A DNA stretch of 64,000 bases, from positions 6,262,001 through 6,326,000 of the forward strand of contig NZ_CP035913.1 in NCBI RefSeq assembly GCF_004209755.1, written 5' to 3'. A program made the translations under genes and the position numbers. This document shows, piece after piece, positions 8,845-20,062 of the stretch (its first letter is position 1; each line of letters starts with the position of its first letter). Under the pieces are notes generated by a model, which had not been told where the DNA came from, did no database searches, and saw only the letters and a list, made by a program, of their open reading frames with translations. The stretch comes from Pseudoduganella lutea (lineage in GTDB: Bacteria > Pseudomonadota > Gammaproteobacteria > Burkholderiales > Burkholderiaceae_D).

Positions 8845-11604
8845 TTAGTCCTTGATACTGCGCCCGGTGCTGCGCAGCGCCACCGTGGCGGCCTGCAAGC
8901 CATCGGCGCTCACGCGCACCGTGATCGGCCCTTTCGCGCCGGGTTTCGCGCGCACGATGCCGAGCACGAGGCCGTGGAACGCGGCCCGTTCCGGCGACTG
9001 GAACGACACAAAGCTGGTCGGATCGCCATTGTCGGTTGCAACGAGCTCGCCGGGGCCTTCCACCGTGAAGCGCACCGCATTGCTGGCGCGCGGCGCCGTC
9101 AATCCGGCCTTGTCGGTCACGCGCACGGTGATGAACGACAGGTCACGGCCGTCGCCGGCGATGGTCGCGCGGTCGGCGCTGGCGTGCAGCGCGGCCGGCG
9201 CATCGGCCGTCTTCACGGTGGAACGGGCCCACGCCTTGCCGTCCTTGTACGCCACGACTTCGATCGAGCCCGGCTCGTAGGTGACGAAGTCCCAGCGCAG
9301 GCGATAGGCGTACGGGGCCTTTTTCTGCTTGCCCTGCGACTTGCCGTTGACGAACAGCTCGGCCTCGTCGCCGGACGTGAACACGTGCACCGGCGTCACT
9401 TCGCCGACGCGATCCGGCCAGGTCCAGTGGGGCAGGATGTGCACCATCGGCAGTTCGGGGCGCCAGCGCGCCTGGTACAGGTAGAAGCGGTCCTTCTTGA
9501 ACCCGGCCAGGTCGACGATGCCGGAATACGAGCTGCGCGCGCCGTAGTACGGGGTCGGTTCGCCCAGGTAGTCGAAACCGGTCCAGACGAATTCGCCGGC
9601 CGTGTAAGGGTTCTGGTCGAGCGAGGCGAATGCGCGGTCGGCGGAGCTGCCGAAGTCCGCCGCGAACAGTTCGTAGGCGGACACCTGCTGCGTCTTTGGA
9701 TCGCCGCCGGCGCCCGGCCGCACCGAAGCGCTCAGCGCGCCGGGGACGGGGAACTGGTATGCGCCGCGCGACGACAGGGCCGACGCGCTTTCCGTGTGCA
9801 GGATCGCCTTGTCCGGGAATTTCTCGTGGAAGGCGGGGAACTGGCCGGGCAAGGTGCGGATGCCGGTACCCTGGTAGTTCAGGCTGATCACGTCCATCGT
9901 GCCCGGCAGCGGCATGTCCGGCTTGGCCCAGTTCATCGCCGTGGTGGCGGGGCGGCCGCCGGGATCTTCCTCGTGCACGATGCCCACCAGCTTGCGGCCG
10001 ATGGCGGCGCCGTGCTCGCCCGTGTACTGCTCGCCCACCTCGTTCCCCACGCTCCACATCACGATCGACGGGTGGTTGCGGTCGCGACGCAGCATCGAAC
10101 GCAGGTCCTGCTCGTGCCAATCCGGGAAGATCAGGTGGAAGTCGAGCGGCGTCTTCTTGCGCTCCCACGAATCGAACACTTCGTTCTGCAGGAGGATGCC
10201 CATGCGGTCCGTCAGTTCCAGCAATTGCGGGTCGGGCGGGTTGTGGCTCATGCGCACGGCATTGATGCCCATTTCCTGCATGATTTCCAGCTGGCGCTCG
10301 GCGGCGCGCACGTTGAAGGCCGCGCCCAGTGCGCCCAGGTCGTGGTGGTTGTTCACGCCGCGGATCGGCACGTGCTCGCCGTTGACATACAGGCCCTTCA
10401 CGCCATCGAAACGCAGCTCGCGGATGCCGAACGGGGTTTCGTAGCGGTCGACCACGCGGCCATCGTGGCGTACCGTCGTCACCGCCGTATAGCGGTGCGG
10501 TTTCTGCGTCGGCACCGGACCCCACAGGCGCGGGTTGGCCAGCGTGGCGTCCCCGGCCACCGTGGCGCTGGCGCCTGGCGGCACGGTCGTCTTCGGCGAA
10601 ACGACAGTGGCCACGGCCTTGCCGGCGATGCGGCCCTTGTCGTCCAGCGCGTACAGCTGCGTGGTGACTTCGGCGGCTGCGGGCGCGGTGCCGGCATTGT
10701 CCAGCGTGACGTTCCACGCCACCTGCGCCGATGCCTTCGATACCTTGGGCGTACGCACCTGCACGCCCCACTGGCCCACGTGCAGCGGCGCCGTCTTGGT
10801 GAGCCACACGTTGCGGTACAGGCCCGCGCCCGGATACCAGCGCGCCGATTCGGGCGTGTTGTCCAGGCGGATCGCCAGCTGGTTGTCGCCCGGTTTCAGG
10901 AATTTCGTCAGGTCGATGCGAAACGAGTTGTAGCCATAGGGCCAGCCGCCGGCCAGCCTGCCGTTGATCCAGACCGAGGAATATGCCATCGCGCCATCGA
11001 TGTCGAGGAAGATCGACTTCCCGGCATCGGCGCCCGTGACGGCGATCTTGTTGCGGTACCAGGCCGGGCCCCATGTCTTCAGGCGGCCCATGCCGCCATA
11101 GGGACCGGTGGCGAGGAACGGGCCTTCGATGGCCCAGTCGTGCGGCAGCGTGACGGCGCGCCAGGCGGCGTCATCGAAGTCCGCCCTGGCGAACGGCGCG
11201 TCGAATGCCGGTTCCTGCGCCGGGCGGGCGTGGCGTTGTCCCGGGTCCTTGATGAAGGCGTTGCCGGTCGGGAGGATCCAGGGCTTCAGCAGCGGCACGT
11301 TGCCACGGGCGATGCGCGCGGCTTCCTCGGGCATCGCGTCGGCTACCTTGCCGTCGGCCGATTCCTTGACTTCGGGGCGGATGTCGTACAGGTACGGCGC
11401 GGAATTGCCGCCCGGGTCACCCAGGTAGAACTTCCAGCCCTCGTTGAACGGGATGCGCTGGCGCGGCGACTGCCTGTCGCCTGCCTCCAGCGGGGCCGCC
11501 ACGGCCGTCACCACCATCGCGGGCACCGCCGCAAGGCACGACGCTGCCACCAACGTTCGTACTGCCCATGCGGCCGCCGGCCGCGCTTGACGCGAATGCT
11601 TCAC
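8845..11604 (-). CDS. Secreted GH2 beta-galactosidase-like glycoside hydrolase
   Basis: A 919-residue enzyme with a signal peptide (about 37 residues, cleaved near VAAPLEAG). It has the GH2 order: sugar-binding jelly roll (about 50-270), immunoglobulin-like domain (about 270-395), TIM barrel (about 395-680) and C-terminal beta domains. The acid/base glutamate is in MWSVGNEVGEQ (Glu about 522) and the nucleophile in ILHTESAS (Glu about 605). The GVNNHHDLGALG loop and RMSHNPPDP are typical of GH2. Export suggests action on galactosides of plant polysaccharides rather than free lactose. The exact sugar specificity (galactose versus related sugars) cannot be read from sequence alone. Confidence 0.92.
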   Translation of the reverse strand: MKHSRQARPAAAWAVRTLVAASCLAAVPAMVVTAVAAPLEAGDRQSPRQRIPFNEGWKFYLGDPGGNSAPYLYDIRPEVKESADGKVADAMPEEAARIARGNVPLLKPWILPTGNAFIKDPGQRHARPAQEPAFDAPFARADFDDAAWRAVTLPHDWAIEGPFLATGPYGGMGRLKTWGPAWYRNKIAVTGADAGKSIFLDIDGAMAYSSVWINGRLAGGWPYGYNSFRIDLTKFLKPGDNQLAIRLDNTPESARWYPGAGLYRNVWLTKTAPLHVGQWGVQVRTPKVSKASAQVAWNVTLDNAGTAPAAAEVTTQLYALDDKGRIAGKAVATVVSPKTTVPPGASATVAGDATLANPRLWGPVPTQKPHRYTAVTTVRHDGRVVDRYETPFGIRELRFDGVKGLYVNGEHVPIRGVNNHHDLGALGAAFNVRAAERQLEIMQEMGINAVRMSHNPPDPQLLELTDRMGILLQNEVFDSWERKKTPLDFHLIFPDWHEQDLRSMLRRDRNHPSIVMWSVGNEVGEQYTGEHGAAIGRKLVGIVHEEDPGGRPATTAMNWAKPDMPLPGTMDVISLNYQGTGIRTLPGQFPAFHEKFPDKAILHTESASALSSRGAYQFPVPGALSASVRPGAGGDPKTQQVSAYELFAADFGSSADRAFASLDQNPYTAGEFVWTGFDYLGEPTPYYGARSSYSGIVDLAGFKKDRFYLYQARWRPELPMVHILPHWTWPDRVGEVTPVHVFTSGDEAELFVNGKSQGKQKKAPYAYRLRWDFVTYEPGSIEVVAYKDGKAWARSTVKTADAPAALHASADRATIAGDGRDLSFITVRVTDKAGLTAPRASNAVRFTVEGPGELVATDNGDPTSFVSFQSPERAAFHGLVLGIVRAKPGAKGPITVRVSADGLQAATVALRSTGRSIKD

Positions 11605-12028
11605 GAATCCTCCAAGATGTCTCGCTGCGCTGTCCGATGCGGCTGGTAGCGTCTATCAACGCCGCCATTGCCCGATCTCGTGGGGCGCCGGTGCCATCAT
11701 TTGCTTCCGCCGGCTTTTTATTTGTTAGCGCAACCAACGCGGAGTGTAGGGCGATGTCGGCGTCAAGTCAATCCGCGGCGGGGGAGAACCGGTGTCTGAC
11801 ACCATTTTCCGGAAGACCCACCCGGAAAATGGTGTCAGACACCGGTGTTCGTGGGCCAACACCTATCGGGCAATGCAACCGCTCCGACGCTAAGCGCAAT
11901 TTCTGCTTTGCTTATGACGAAGCGGCGTATTACGAACTGCGAAATGGTTCGTTTCGATTGCCTGGGCAGGCCGCTATGCTGTTTTGCGGCTGGGCGATGG
12001 GCGCGGCCGCAGCCAGCCGGAGAACCAA
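11605..12028. other. Divergent intergenic region carrying a palindromic repeat
   Basis: This 424-base gap lies between the starts of the GH2 gene and the flavin monooxygenase gene, so it should hold promoters for both. The 25-bp inverted repeat at 11788-11846 is listed separately. The stretch 11870-11960 is more AT-rich than its surroundings. No protein-like reading frame was found. Confidence 0.4.
11788..11846. repeat. Interspersed palindrome, locus 1 (GGTGTCTGACACC core)
   Basis: Two perfect 25-base inverted arms (11788-11812 and 11822-11846) flank a 9-base loop. Each arm contains the self-complementary core GGTGTCTGACACC followed by ATTTTCCGG. Related units occur at 24837-24970 and 46368-46476, so it belongs to a dispersed intergenic family resembling REP/BIME elements. 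Confidence 0.85.
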
Positions 12029-13416
12029 TTGTCAAAGCAAGATGTGAAGCAGATTCGCCTGAACGCCTTCAACATGAACTGCGTGGGCCACATACACCAC
12101 GGCCTGTGGAAGCACCCGCGCGACAATTCCGTCGATTACCGCAAACCCGATTACTGGATCGAACTGGCGAAGCTGCTGGAGAAGGGCCTGTTCGATGCCG
12201 TGTTCCTGGCCGATATCGTCGGCGTCTACGACGTGCTGGGCGACGGCATCGACGTGACGGCGCGCGAGGCCGTGCAGTTGCCGGTAAACGACCCGAGCTA
12301 CGTGGTGCCGCTAATGGCGCAGGTGACAAAACACATCGGCTTCGGCGTCACCGCCAACCTGACGTATGAGCACCCATATCTGTTCGCCCGCCGCTTCGCC
12401 ACGCTCGACCACCTGACGAACGGCCGCATCGGCTGGAACATCGTCACCGGCTACCTGGACAGCGCGGCGCGCGGCGTGGGCCTGAAGCAGCAGATCGACC
12501 ACGACGACCGCTACGATCGCGGCGACGACTTCATGGATGCGTTCTACAAGCTGCTCGAAGGCAGCTGGGAAGACGATGCCGTGTTGGCCGACCGTGAGCG
12601 CGGCGTGTATGCCGACCCGGCGAAGATCCACCGCGTCAACCACGACGGTCCGTTCTACAAGATCGACAACGTCTACAACCTCACCGAGCCGTCGCCGCAG
12701 CGCACGCCGGTGTTGTACCAGGCCGGCGCATCGAAGCGCGGCAACGCGTTTGCCGGTCGCCACGCCGAATGCGTGTTCACCGGTGGCCCGGACACCGCGG
12801 CAGTGGCGAAGATCGTCTCCACGATCCGTGGTCAGGCCGTCGAAGCGGGGCGCGAACGCGACGACGTGAAGATCCTGTCAAGCCTCACGGTCGTCGTCGA
12901 CACGAACGAGAAGGCGGCGCGGGAGAAATTCGAGGAGTACCGCGCGTATTCGAGCCCGGAGGGCTCGCTCGCGCACATGGTCAGCGGTACCGGCGTGGAC
13001 CTGAACCGCTTCGGCCTCGACGAGGAAATCACCGAGGAAAAGCTCGAGGCGCTGTATCCCGGCCGGCTGAAGCGCGTGGGCGAAGCGCGTGCCGGGCGCT
13101 TTGCCGAAGGCACCACGCGCCGCAAGCTGCTCGAGGCACGCCGCTTCGGATCGCAGCAGGCGCCGCTCGTCGGCACGCCATCGCAGGTCGCCGATGAAAT
13201 CGAACGGATCGTCCGGGAAACAGACCTGGACGGCTTCAACCTCACGCGCACTGTGGCGCCGGAAAGCTACCGCGACTTCATCGAGCTGGTGATCCCCGAG
13301 CTGCAAAGCCGCGGCCTGTACAAGACGTCGTACGAGGAGGGCACGCTGCGCGAAAAACTGTTCGGCGCCGGCCGCGCGCGGCTGCCCGACCGCCACCACG
13401 CCGCGAGGTTCCGCAC

Positions 13417-13426
<10 letters not shown>
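12029..13426 (+). CDS. LLM-class FMN-dependent monooxygenase (NtaA/SnaA/DszA type)
   Basis: A 465-residue bacterial-luciferase-like enzyme of the nitrilotriacetate/dibenzothiophene-sulfone monooxygenase group. These use reduced FMN from a partner reductase and O2 to break C-N or C-S bonds. Typical segments are HHGLWKHPRDNSVDYRKPDYW near the N terminus, EHPYLFARRFATLDHLTNGRIGWNIVTGY (family core, about 116-144) and the GASKRGNAFAGRHAECVFTG phosphate-binding region. A TTG start at 12029 is preferred: CCGGAGA lies just before it and it gives normal length. An in-frame ATG 45 bases earlier lacks a ribosome-binding site. The stop overlaps the next gene by 10 bases, so it leads an operon with a Dpp-like importer. 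Substrate is unknown; context suggests an organosulfur compound. Confidence 0.9.
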
Positions 13427-15174
<1,748 letters not shown>

Positions 15175-15182
15175 AAAAATCC

Positions 15183-16169
15183 ATGAGAGCTTACATCCAA
15201 CGCAGGCTGCTGCAATTCCTGCCCGTGGTATTGGGCATCTGCATCCTCAATTTCATCCTGATCCAGGCCGCGCCCGGCGACCTGGCCGAAGTGGTGGCGG
15301 CCGAATCGGCACAGGTCGAAGGCGCCATCGTCGAAGACCAGGTGGCTCGGCTGCGCGCATCATATGGGCTGGATGCGCCCCTGCACATGCAGCTGCTGGC
15401 CTATCTGGGCCGGCTGGCGACGTTCGATCTGGGTTACTCCCACCGCTTCGGCGAGCCCGTGGCGAAACTGGTCGCCGACCGGGTCGGCGCCACGGCGCTG
15501 CTCGGTCTCACGAGTCTCGTGCTGGCCGTCGTCATCGGCGTGCTGCTCGGCGCCGTGTGCGCGCGCTGGCGCAACAGCCGGCTCGACCGCGCGGTCTCCG
15601 CACTGATGGCGCTGTGCTATTCGGTGCCCGTGTTCTGGCTGGCCTTGATGATGGTGGTGCTGTTCGGCGTGACGCTGCAATGGTTTCCGATCGACGGCAT
15701 GCGGGACGTCGGGCGCGCGGGGGAAGACGGCTGGGCGCAGGTGCGCGACGTGCTGTGGCATCTCGTTCTGCCCGCCACCACGCTGGCCGTCTACTCGATC
15801 GCCGTGTACGCCCGTTTTACACGTGCCTCGATGGTCGACGCATTGCAGGAAGACTATATCCGCACGGCGCGGTCGAAGGGACTGTCGGAACCCGTGGTGG
15901 TGTTCCGCCATGCCTTGCGCAACGCGATCCTGCCCGTGCTGACGCTGATCGGCGGCCACTTCGGCGAACTGCTGGCCGGCAGCATCGTCATCGAAACGGT
16001 CTTCAGCTGGCCGGGCCTGGGCAAGCTCACTTATGACGCGGTGGTCAACCGCGACACGAACCTGCTGCTGTCGATCCTGTTCCTCAGTTCCCTGCTGGTG
16101 ATGGCCACCAGCCTGCTGCTGGACATCCTGTATGCCGCCCTCGATCCCCGCATCGAATTGAGAAAATAA
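15183..16169 (+). CDS. ABC transporter permease (DppB-like)
   Basis: A 328-residue inner-membrane permease of the dipeptide/oligopeptide/nickel class. It has about six membrane helices and the N-terminal pattern MRAYIQRRLLQFLPVVLGICILNFILIQAAPGD typical of DppB proteins (position 1-33). The EAA-like coupling loop reads DYIRTARSKGLSEPVVVFRHALRNAILPVLT. The ATG at 15183 lies 8 bases after the ATPase stop. It pairs with the next permease. Confidence 0.93.
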   Translation: MRAYIQRRLLQFLPVVLGICILNFILIQAAPGDLAEVVAAESAQVEGAIVEDQVARLRASYGLDAPLHMQLLAYLGRLATFDLGYSHRFGEPVAKLVADRVGATALLGLTSLVLAVVIGVLLGAVCARWRNSRLDRAVSALMALCYSVPVFWLALMMVVLFGVTLQWFPIDGMRDVGRAGEDGWAQVRDVLWHLVLPATTLAVYSIAVYARFTRASMVDALQEDYIRTARSKGLSEPVVVFRHALRNAILPVLTLIGGHFGELLAGSIVIETVFSWPGLGKLTYDAVVNRDTNLLLSILFLSSLLVMATSLLLDILYAALDPRIELRK

Positions 16170-16178
16170 GCTCAAGAA

Positions 16179-16991
16179 ATGAAGAAGATCTCCTTATCCA
16201 CCATTGCCAGCCTGTCGATCCTGCTGCTGGTGATCACCGCCGCGCTGGGCGCCCCGATCGTCTTTCCGGGCGATCCGCACGACATGGTCGCCACGCCATA
16301 CCTGTGGCCGGGCCAGGACTGGGCCCATCCGCTCGGCTCCGACCTGATGGGCCGCGACATCGCCACGGGCCTGGCGCATGGTGCCCGTGTGTCGCTGCTG
16401 GTCGGCGCCTCGTCGGCCAGCCTCACGCTGCTGATCGGCGTCATCGTCGGCACGCTGGCGGGCTACTGCGGCGGCTGGGCCGACAACGTGCTGATGCGGC
16501 TGACGGACTTCTTCCAGATCGTGCCGCGCTTCCTGCTCGCCATCATCCTGGTGGCCGTGCTGGAACCGTCGATCTGGGTCGTCGTGCTGGCGCTGGGCAT
16601 CACATCGTGGGTGCATACGGCCCGCGTGGTGCGCGCCGAGGTACTGCGGCTGCGCAATCGCGAGTACGTGCAGGCGGGACTGGCCGCGGGCATGAGCCAC
16701 GCCCGCATCGTGCTGCGCCACATCCTGCCCAATGCGCTCACGCCCATCGTCGTCAGCACGTCGATCGTGGTGGCCGGCTGCATCCTGGCCGAATCGAGCC
16801 TGTCGTTCCTCGGCCTGGGCGACCCGAATGCGCTGAGCTGGGGCGCCATGATCGGGACCGGCCGCGAGGCCATCCGCACCGGCTGGTACATGATCGCGCT
16901 CCCCGGTGCCGCCACGATGCTCACCGTGTGGGCGCTGAACGTGCTGGGCGATGCGTTGAACGACTATTTCAATCCGAAACTTGGCAACTGA
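16179..16991 (+). CDS. ABC transporter permease (DppC-like)
   Basis: A 270-residue partner permease with about five to six membrane helices. It has the DppC landmark HPLGSDLMGRDIATGLAHGARVSL (about 48-71) and the coupling loop EYVQAGLAAGMSHARIVLRHILPNALTPIVV. It begins 9 bases after the DppB-like gene. Together with the upstream fused ATPase and the binding protein at 18400 it makes a full importer, whose ligand is unknown. Confidence 0.93.
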   Translation: MKKISLSTIASLSILLLVITAALGAPIVFPGDPHDMVATPYLWPGQDWAHPLGSDLMGRDIATGLAHGARVSLLVGASSASLTLLIGVIVGTLAGYCGGWADNVLMRLTDFFQIVPRFLLAIILVAVLEPSIWVVVLALGITSWVHTARVVRAEVLRLRNREYVQAGLAAGMSHARIVLRHILPNALTPIVVSTSIVVAGCILAESSLSFLGLGDPNALSWGAMIGTGREAIRTGWYMIALPGAATMLTVWALNVLGDALNDYFNPKLGN

Positions 16992-17005
16992 ACGAGAGAC
17001 CGAAC

Positions 17006-18388
17006 ATGCGTAACAACGAAGACAGCAACAAGGACGGCAAACATAAGGAAGGGAGCCATAAGGAAGGCAACCAGGCAGGCCCATCCTCGATCACCCCCAT
17101 CGGCCAGGGCCGCGTGCACGTGATCCGCGACGACGAGGAAGCCCTTGCCGTGGCAACGGCCCTGGCGGCACAGTTCGCGCCTGGCGCGCAGTCGCGCGAC
17201 CGCGAACGGCGCCTGCCAGTCGCCGAACTGCGCCAGTTGCGCCAGAGCGGGCTGTGGGGCATCACGGTGCCGCGCGAGTATGGCGGCGCCGGCGTGTCGT
17301 ATGCCACGCTGGGCAGGGTGTTCGCGATCCTGGCGGCGGCCGACGGATCGATCGGCCAGATCCCGCAAAACCATTATTTCATCCTCGAGATCATCCGCCA
17401 CGAAGGCAGCGAGGAACAGAAACGGTTCTTCTTCGAGCGCGTGCTGGCCGGCGACCATTTCGGCAATGCGCTGGTGGAACCGGACGTGCGCCGGCCGGAA
17501 GACCGCAAGGTCAGCCTGGTACGTGACGAAAGCGGCAGCGGCTATCGCGTCAACGTGCGCAAGTATTATTCGACGGGGGCGCTGTTCGCCGACTGGGTGC
17601 CGGTGGCCGTGGCGGACGAAGAAAAGCGCCACTTCCTGGCGATCTACCCGCGCACGGCCGAAGGCTTGCGCATCGTGGACGACTGGGCATCCTTTGGCCA
17701 GCGCACGACCGCCAGCGGCACGGTCATCGCCGACAATGCTTACCTGAAGCCGGAATGGCTGGTGCCGCATTCGGTCAATGCCGACCATGTAAAACCCGTC
17801 GGCCCCGTCGGCCAGATCATGCATGCCGGGATCGACACGGGCATCGCGCGCGCCGCGTTCGACGCCACGGTCGCCTTTATCCGCCAGCGCAACCCGAAAG
17901 CCGACGACGCACCGGCCGACGCCGTCTGGGAAGAGGACCAACTCAGCATCCGCGAGATCGGCGACCTGGCCGTGGCGCTGCACGGCACCGAAGCGCTGCT
18001 GGAGCGCGCCGGCCTGCTGATCGACAAGGCCTACCGCACGAACCTGGCTGCCGATTGGACCCGCGCCGCCGTCGCCGTGTCCGAAGTGCGCGCCGCCAGC
18101 ACGCACAGCTCGCTGCTGCTGACCAATAAGCTGTTCGAACTGGCGGGCACGCGCTCGACGGCGCCCGACCATGGGCTGGACCGGCTGTGGCGCGACGCGC
18201 GCACGCACACGCTGCACGACCCCGTGCGCTGGCGCCTGTTCGATGTCGGCAATTACTACCTGAACGCCAAGGTGCCGCTGCGCCGGCCGAAGTGGGCGGA
18301 GAACCAGCAGAAGCCGAAGGCGATGCCGGAAGGGCCGGAACCGGTGACAGGCGCGCTGCCCGAGCCGCGCCTGGCGGCCGGGTTGTGA
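17006..18388 (+). CDS. SfnB-like acyl-CoA-dehydrogenase-fold oxidoreductase
   Basis: A 460-residue flavoprotein of the acyl-CoA dehydrogenase superfamily, closest in style to SfnB, a sulfone-utilisation enzyme from sulfur-starved pseudomonads. Visible landmarks are the N-terminal helical domain with GLWGITVPREYGGAGVSYATLGRVFAILAAADGSIGQIPQNH, a beta domain with KYYSTGALFADWVPVAV, and DDWASFGQRTTASGTV. These enzymes often act as FMNH2- or FAD-dependent monooxygenases or desulfurising enzymes rather than on CoA esters. The first about 30 residues are a hydrophilic Lys/His/Glu-rich tail unusual for the family. It lies inside the importer operon between the permease and binding-protein genes. A second family member is at 28470-29726. 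Confidence 0.88.
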   Translation: MRNNEDSNKDGKHKEGSHKEGNQAGPSSITPIGQGRVHVIRDDEEALAVATALAAQFAPGAQSRDRERRLPVAELRQLRQSGLWGITVPREYGGAGVSYATLGRVFAILAAADGSIGQIPQNHYFILEIIRHEGSEEQKRFFFERVLAGDHFGNALVEPDVRRPEDRKVSLVRDESGSGYRVNVRKYYSTGALFADWVPVAVADEEKRHFLAIYPRTAEGLRIVDDWASFGQRTTASGTVIADNAYLKPEWLVPHSVNADHVKPVGPVGQIMHAGIDTGIARAAFDATVAFIRQRNPKADDAPADAVWEEDQLSIREIGDLAVALHGTEALLERAGLLIDKAYRTNLAADWTRAAVAVSEVRAASTHSSLLLTNKLFELAGTRSTAPDHGLDRLWRDARTHTLHDPVRWRLFDVGNYYLNAKVPLRRPKWAENQQKPKAMPEGPEPVTGALPEPRLAAGL

Positions 18389-18399
18389 GGAGGGTGCCG

Positions 18400-20031
18400 A
18401 TGAGTGTTCCCGCAACGTCAAACCCCGTCTTCGACGCCTTGCCGGACCTGTCGCGCCGCCAGCTGTTCCGCTTCGGCGGCGCGGCGCTGGCCGCCGGCAT
18501 GCTGCCCGGAATTGCCGGTGCAGCACCTGAGGCCCCGGTACGCGGCGGCACGCTGGTGGCCATCGCCTTTCCGGAACCGGCCACGCTGGCCACGCACCTG
18601 AACGGCGCCAACCCGATCTCGCTGGTGACGTCGAAGATCTACGACCGGCTGTTCGTGGAAGGGAACAAGCACGAGCTGCTGCCGCGCCTCGGCCTGTCGG
18701 CCGAACCGTCGGCCGACGGCAAGGACATCACGATCAAGCTGCGCAAGGGCGTGAAATGGCATGACGGCCATCCTTTCGACGCGGGCGACGTGAAGTTCTC
18801 GATCGAGAAGATCTGGCCCTTGCAGGCGACGACGATCACGAACGTGATCGCCAGGGTCACGGCGCCGGACAGCCACACGATCGTGCTGCACCTGAAGGAA
18901 AAATGGCCGATCCTGCTGCGCTACCTCGGGCAGAGCGCCGGCCAGGTCTTGCCGCAGCACCTGTACGAGGGTACCGATATCGCCACGAACCCGCACAACA
19001 ACAAGCCCGTGGGCACGGGCCCGTTCCGCTTCAAGGAGTGGCAGCGGGGCAGCCACATCGTGCTGGAGCGCAATCCCGAATACTACATCGCAGGCCAGCC
19101 ATACCTGGACCGCATCGTCTGGAAGGTGATCAACGATTCCGCCAGCCGCGCCGCGGCGCTGGAAACGGGTGCCGCGCATTTCGCGGCGCGCAATCCGATC
19201 ACGTTCGGCGACGTGGCACGCCTGAAGGGCCACCGCGACCTGGTGATCGACACGAAGCAGTATGAGCCGAATTCTTACTGGCTCGAATTCAACCTGCGCG
19301 ATCCGCTCATCGGCAAGCTGGCCGTGCGCCAGGCGATCGCCCATGCGATCGACCGGGCCGCCCTCGTGAAAACCGTGTGGGGCGGCTATGGCGCGCCGCT
19401 GGATGCGCCCGTGCCGTCCGGGGTGTCCGAATACTTCACGAAGGACGTGCCAAGGTATCCGTTCGACCCCAAGCGCGCGGAACAGTTGCTGGACCAGGCG
19501 GGCTTCCCCCGCAAGGCTGGCGGCTGGCGCTTCAGGCTGACGCACGACTTCATTCCATTCGGCGACGATTACCGGCGCACCGGCGAATTCGTGCGGCAGG
19601 CGCTGCGCAAGGTGGGTATCGATGCTTCGCTGGGCGCGAAGGACCTGTCGACGTGGACGCGCGACGTGTTCACCGACCGCAAGTTCCAGGTCATCAGCAC
19701 GTGGGGCGGCTGGTCGCGCGACCCGCAGGCCAGCCTGGACGTGCGCTTCGGCCAGCGCGGCGACCGCCGCGGCGTCCCGTGGAGCAAGGTGTCCGGCTAC
19801 AGCAACAAGGAAGTCGATGCGCTGCTCGAACCGACCCGCTCCGGCGCCGATCCCGCGCTGCGCAAGGTGAACTACAAGCGCGTCCAGCAGATCGTGCAGG
19901 TCGAATTGCCGGTACTGCCGCTGCTCGAAGTGTATTTCTTCTCGGTGTATAACAGGCGGCTGAAGAACGCGGATGAACTTCCGTACCCGACCCGCAACAA
20001 CTTCGCCAACGTGTGGCTGGCGAAGGCTTGA
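18400..20031 (+). CDS. Periplasmic substrate-binding protein of Dpp-type ABC importer (Tat signal)
   Basis: A 543-residue family-5 solute-binding protein. The N terminus carries a twin-arginine motif (LSRRQLFRFGG) followed by a hydrophobic stretch and an AGAA cleavage-like site, so export by Tat is likely. The family core is seen in ITIKLRKGVKWHDGHPFDAGDVKFSIEK, NNKPVGTGPFRFKEW and RQAIAHAIDRAALVKTVWGGYG. It delivers ligand to the permeases at 15183-16991. The gene begins 11 bases after the SfnB-like gene. Length is normal for peptide/nickel-type binding proteins. Confidence 0.93.
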   Translation: MSVPATSNPVFDALPDLSRRQLFRFGGAALAAGMLPGIAGAAPEAPVRGGTLVAIAFPEPATLATHLNGANPISLVTSKIYDRLFVEGNKHELLPRLGLSAEPSADGKDITIKLRKGVKWHDGHPFDAGDVKFSIEKIWPLQATTITNVIARVTAPDSHTIVLHLKEKWPILLRYLGQSAGQVLPQHLYEGTDIATNPHNNKPVGTGPFRFKEWQRGSHIVLERNPEYYIAGQPYLDRIVWKVINDSASRAAALETGAAHFAARNPITFGDVARLKGHRDLVIDTKQYEPNSYWLEFNLRDPLIGKLAVRQAIAHAIDRAALVKTVWGGYGAPLDAPVPSGVSEYFTKDVPRYPFDPKRAEQLLDQAGFPRKAGGWRFRLTHDFIPFGDDYRRTGEFVRQALRKVGIDASLGAKDLSTWTRDVFTDRKFQVISTWGGWSRDPQASLDVRFGQRGDRRGVPWSKVSGYSNKEVDALLEPTRSGADPALRKVNYKRVQQIVQVELPVLPLLEVYFFSVYNRRLKNADELPYPTRNNFANVWLAKA

Positions 20032-20062
20032 AGACGACAATAAGCAAAACAAAAGGACAACA

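Noticed and set aside
8974..11649. An 891-codon plus-strand open frame
   Set aside because: It is the antisense of the GH2 gene, with no domain and no ribosome-binding site.
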